Part shown: piece after piece, positions 40,252 to 40,577 of the stretch | Layout of the letters: each line of letters opens with the position of its first letter | Numbering within the stretch: the stretch's first letter is position 1 | Source: Planctomycetota bacterium | GTDB lineage: Bacteria; Planctomycetota; Phycisphaerae; Phycisphaerales; UBA1924 | Direction of reading: 5' to 3' | Assembly: GCA_018242645.1 (NCBI GenBank) | Contig: JAFEBN010000008.1 | Location: 1-40,577 of the forward strand | DNA length: 40,577 nucleotides | Position numbers and translations under genes: made by a program | Notes under the pieces: generated by a model | The model's database searches: none | What the model was told of the DNA's origin: nothing | What the model saw: only the letters and a program-made list of their open reading frames with translations

Positions 40252-40577
40252 CTAGTAGCGGATGGCGGCCGAGACCGGCCCGAAGCGGGCCAGCTTGTCC
40301 TTGCCCCTGAGCGCGACAAGCTCGATCAGCACGGCGATTCCCACCACGTGGGCGCTGCACTTTTGCACCAGCTCGCAGCACGCCGCCAGCGTCCCGCCGG
40401 TCGCGAGAAGATCGTCCACCACGAGCACGCGCTTGCCGGGGGTCATCGCATCAGTATGGATCTCGAGACGGTCGGTGCCATATTCCAAGGCGTAATCCGC
40501 CCCGTGCACGCTCCGGGGCAGCTTTCCCGGCTTACGGATCGGAACAAACCCCGCCGAAAGCGCCTGAGCGATCGCCG
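40252..40577 (-). CDS. apt: Adenine phosphoribosyltransferase, partial (5' end outside window)
   Basis: The frame is open to the window edge, so the start is missing and about 108 C-terminal residues are present. Apt salvages adenine to AMP with PRPP in the cytosol. Recognisable parts are AIAQALSAGFVPIRKPGKLP, the family's region before the active site, then YALEYGTDRLEIHTDAM and the PRPP-binding motif VLVVDDLLATGGT. The tail (AVLIELVALRGKDKL) is also normal. The GTG near 40509 is an internal valine, not the start. The gene ends at TAG 40254-40252, 14 bases before the -35 box of the next promoter, so marR does not depend on apt transcription. Confidence 0.95.
   Translation of the reverse strand, partial: AIAQALSAGFVPIRKPGKLPRSVHGADYALEYGTDRLEIHTDAMTPGKRVLVVDDLLATGGTLAACCELVQKCSAHVVGIAVLIELVALRGKDKLARFGPVSAAIRY

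Overview
The window is a gene-dense, GC-rich bacterial chromosome segment with 32 protein genes and one tRNA gene. I infer a planctomycete, most likely of the Phycisphaerae type. The grounds are a cytochrome-like protein of planctomycete style, an ECF sigma factor next to a membrane protein with cohesin-like and dockerin-like parts, an SPFH/ABC-transporter gene cluster, and frequent GTG/TTG starts. There is no rRNA and no obvious phage, insertion sequence or CRISPR array. The taxonomic call rests on gene style alone.

Bases 1-7100 hold a secreted protein of unknown function, ribosomal protein L27 (rpmA) with a clear terminator, a secreted GH3 beta-glucosidase, a tiny lipoprotein divergent from a DUF1428 protein, a DUF3592 membrane protein with a His-rich small membrane protein, and a membrane-anchored helical-repeat protein with lower G+C. 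Bases 7215-12990 (minus strand) carry a GH10-like protein that has lost both catalytic glutamates, a ComEA-like DNA-binding protein and the transcription-repair coupling factor Mfd. purC follows on the plus strand.

Bases 14126-23973 are the most striking part. Six closely packed minus-strand genes encode three SPFH (HflK/HflC-type) membrane proteins, an ABC ATPase with a repeated tail motif, an ABC-2 permease and a large membrane-anchored helical protein. A second, related ABC-2 permease lies divergently at 24299. No FtsH gene is nearby. I read this as a candidate SPFH-scaffolded ABC membrane complex.

Bases 25659-28360 hold a GT4/GT5-type glycosyltransferase with an uncharacterised partner, tRNA-Leu(GAG) with its terminator, and a single-domain receiver with an altered acidic pocket. 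Bases 28481-37294 carry mostly envelope functions: a cytochrome-like protein with a C-x4-C-H motif, a coiled-coil lipoprotein, a ferredoxin-NADP reductase, a secreted helical protein, and a peptide-binding protein followed by one Opp-type permease. Bases 37319-39282 hold the ECF sigma factor and its probable membrane partner. The end holds a MarR-DUF1398 operon with a canonical promoter overlapped by a 30-base palindrome, and a partial adenine phosphoribosyltransferase gene.
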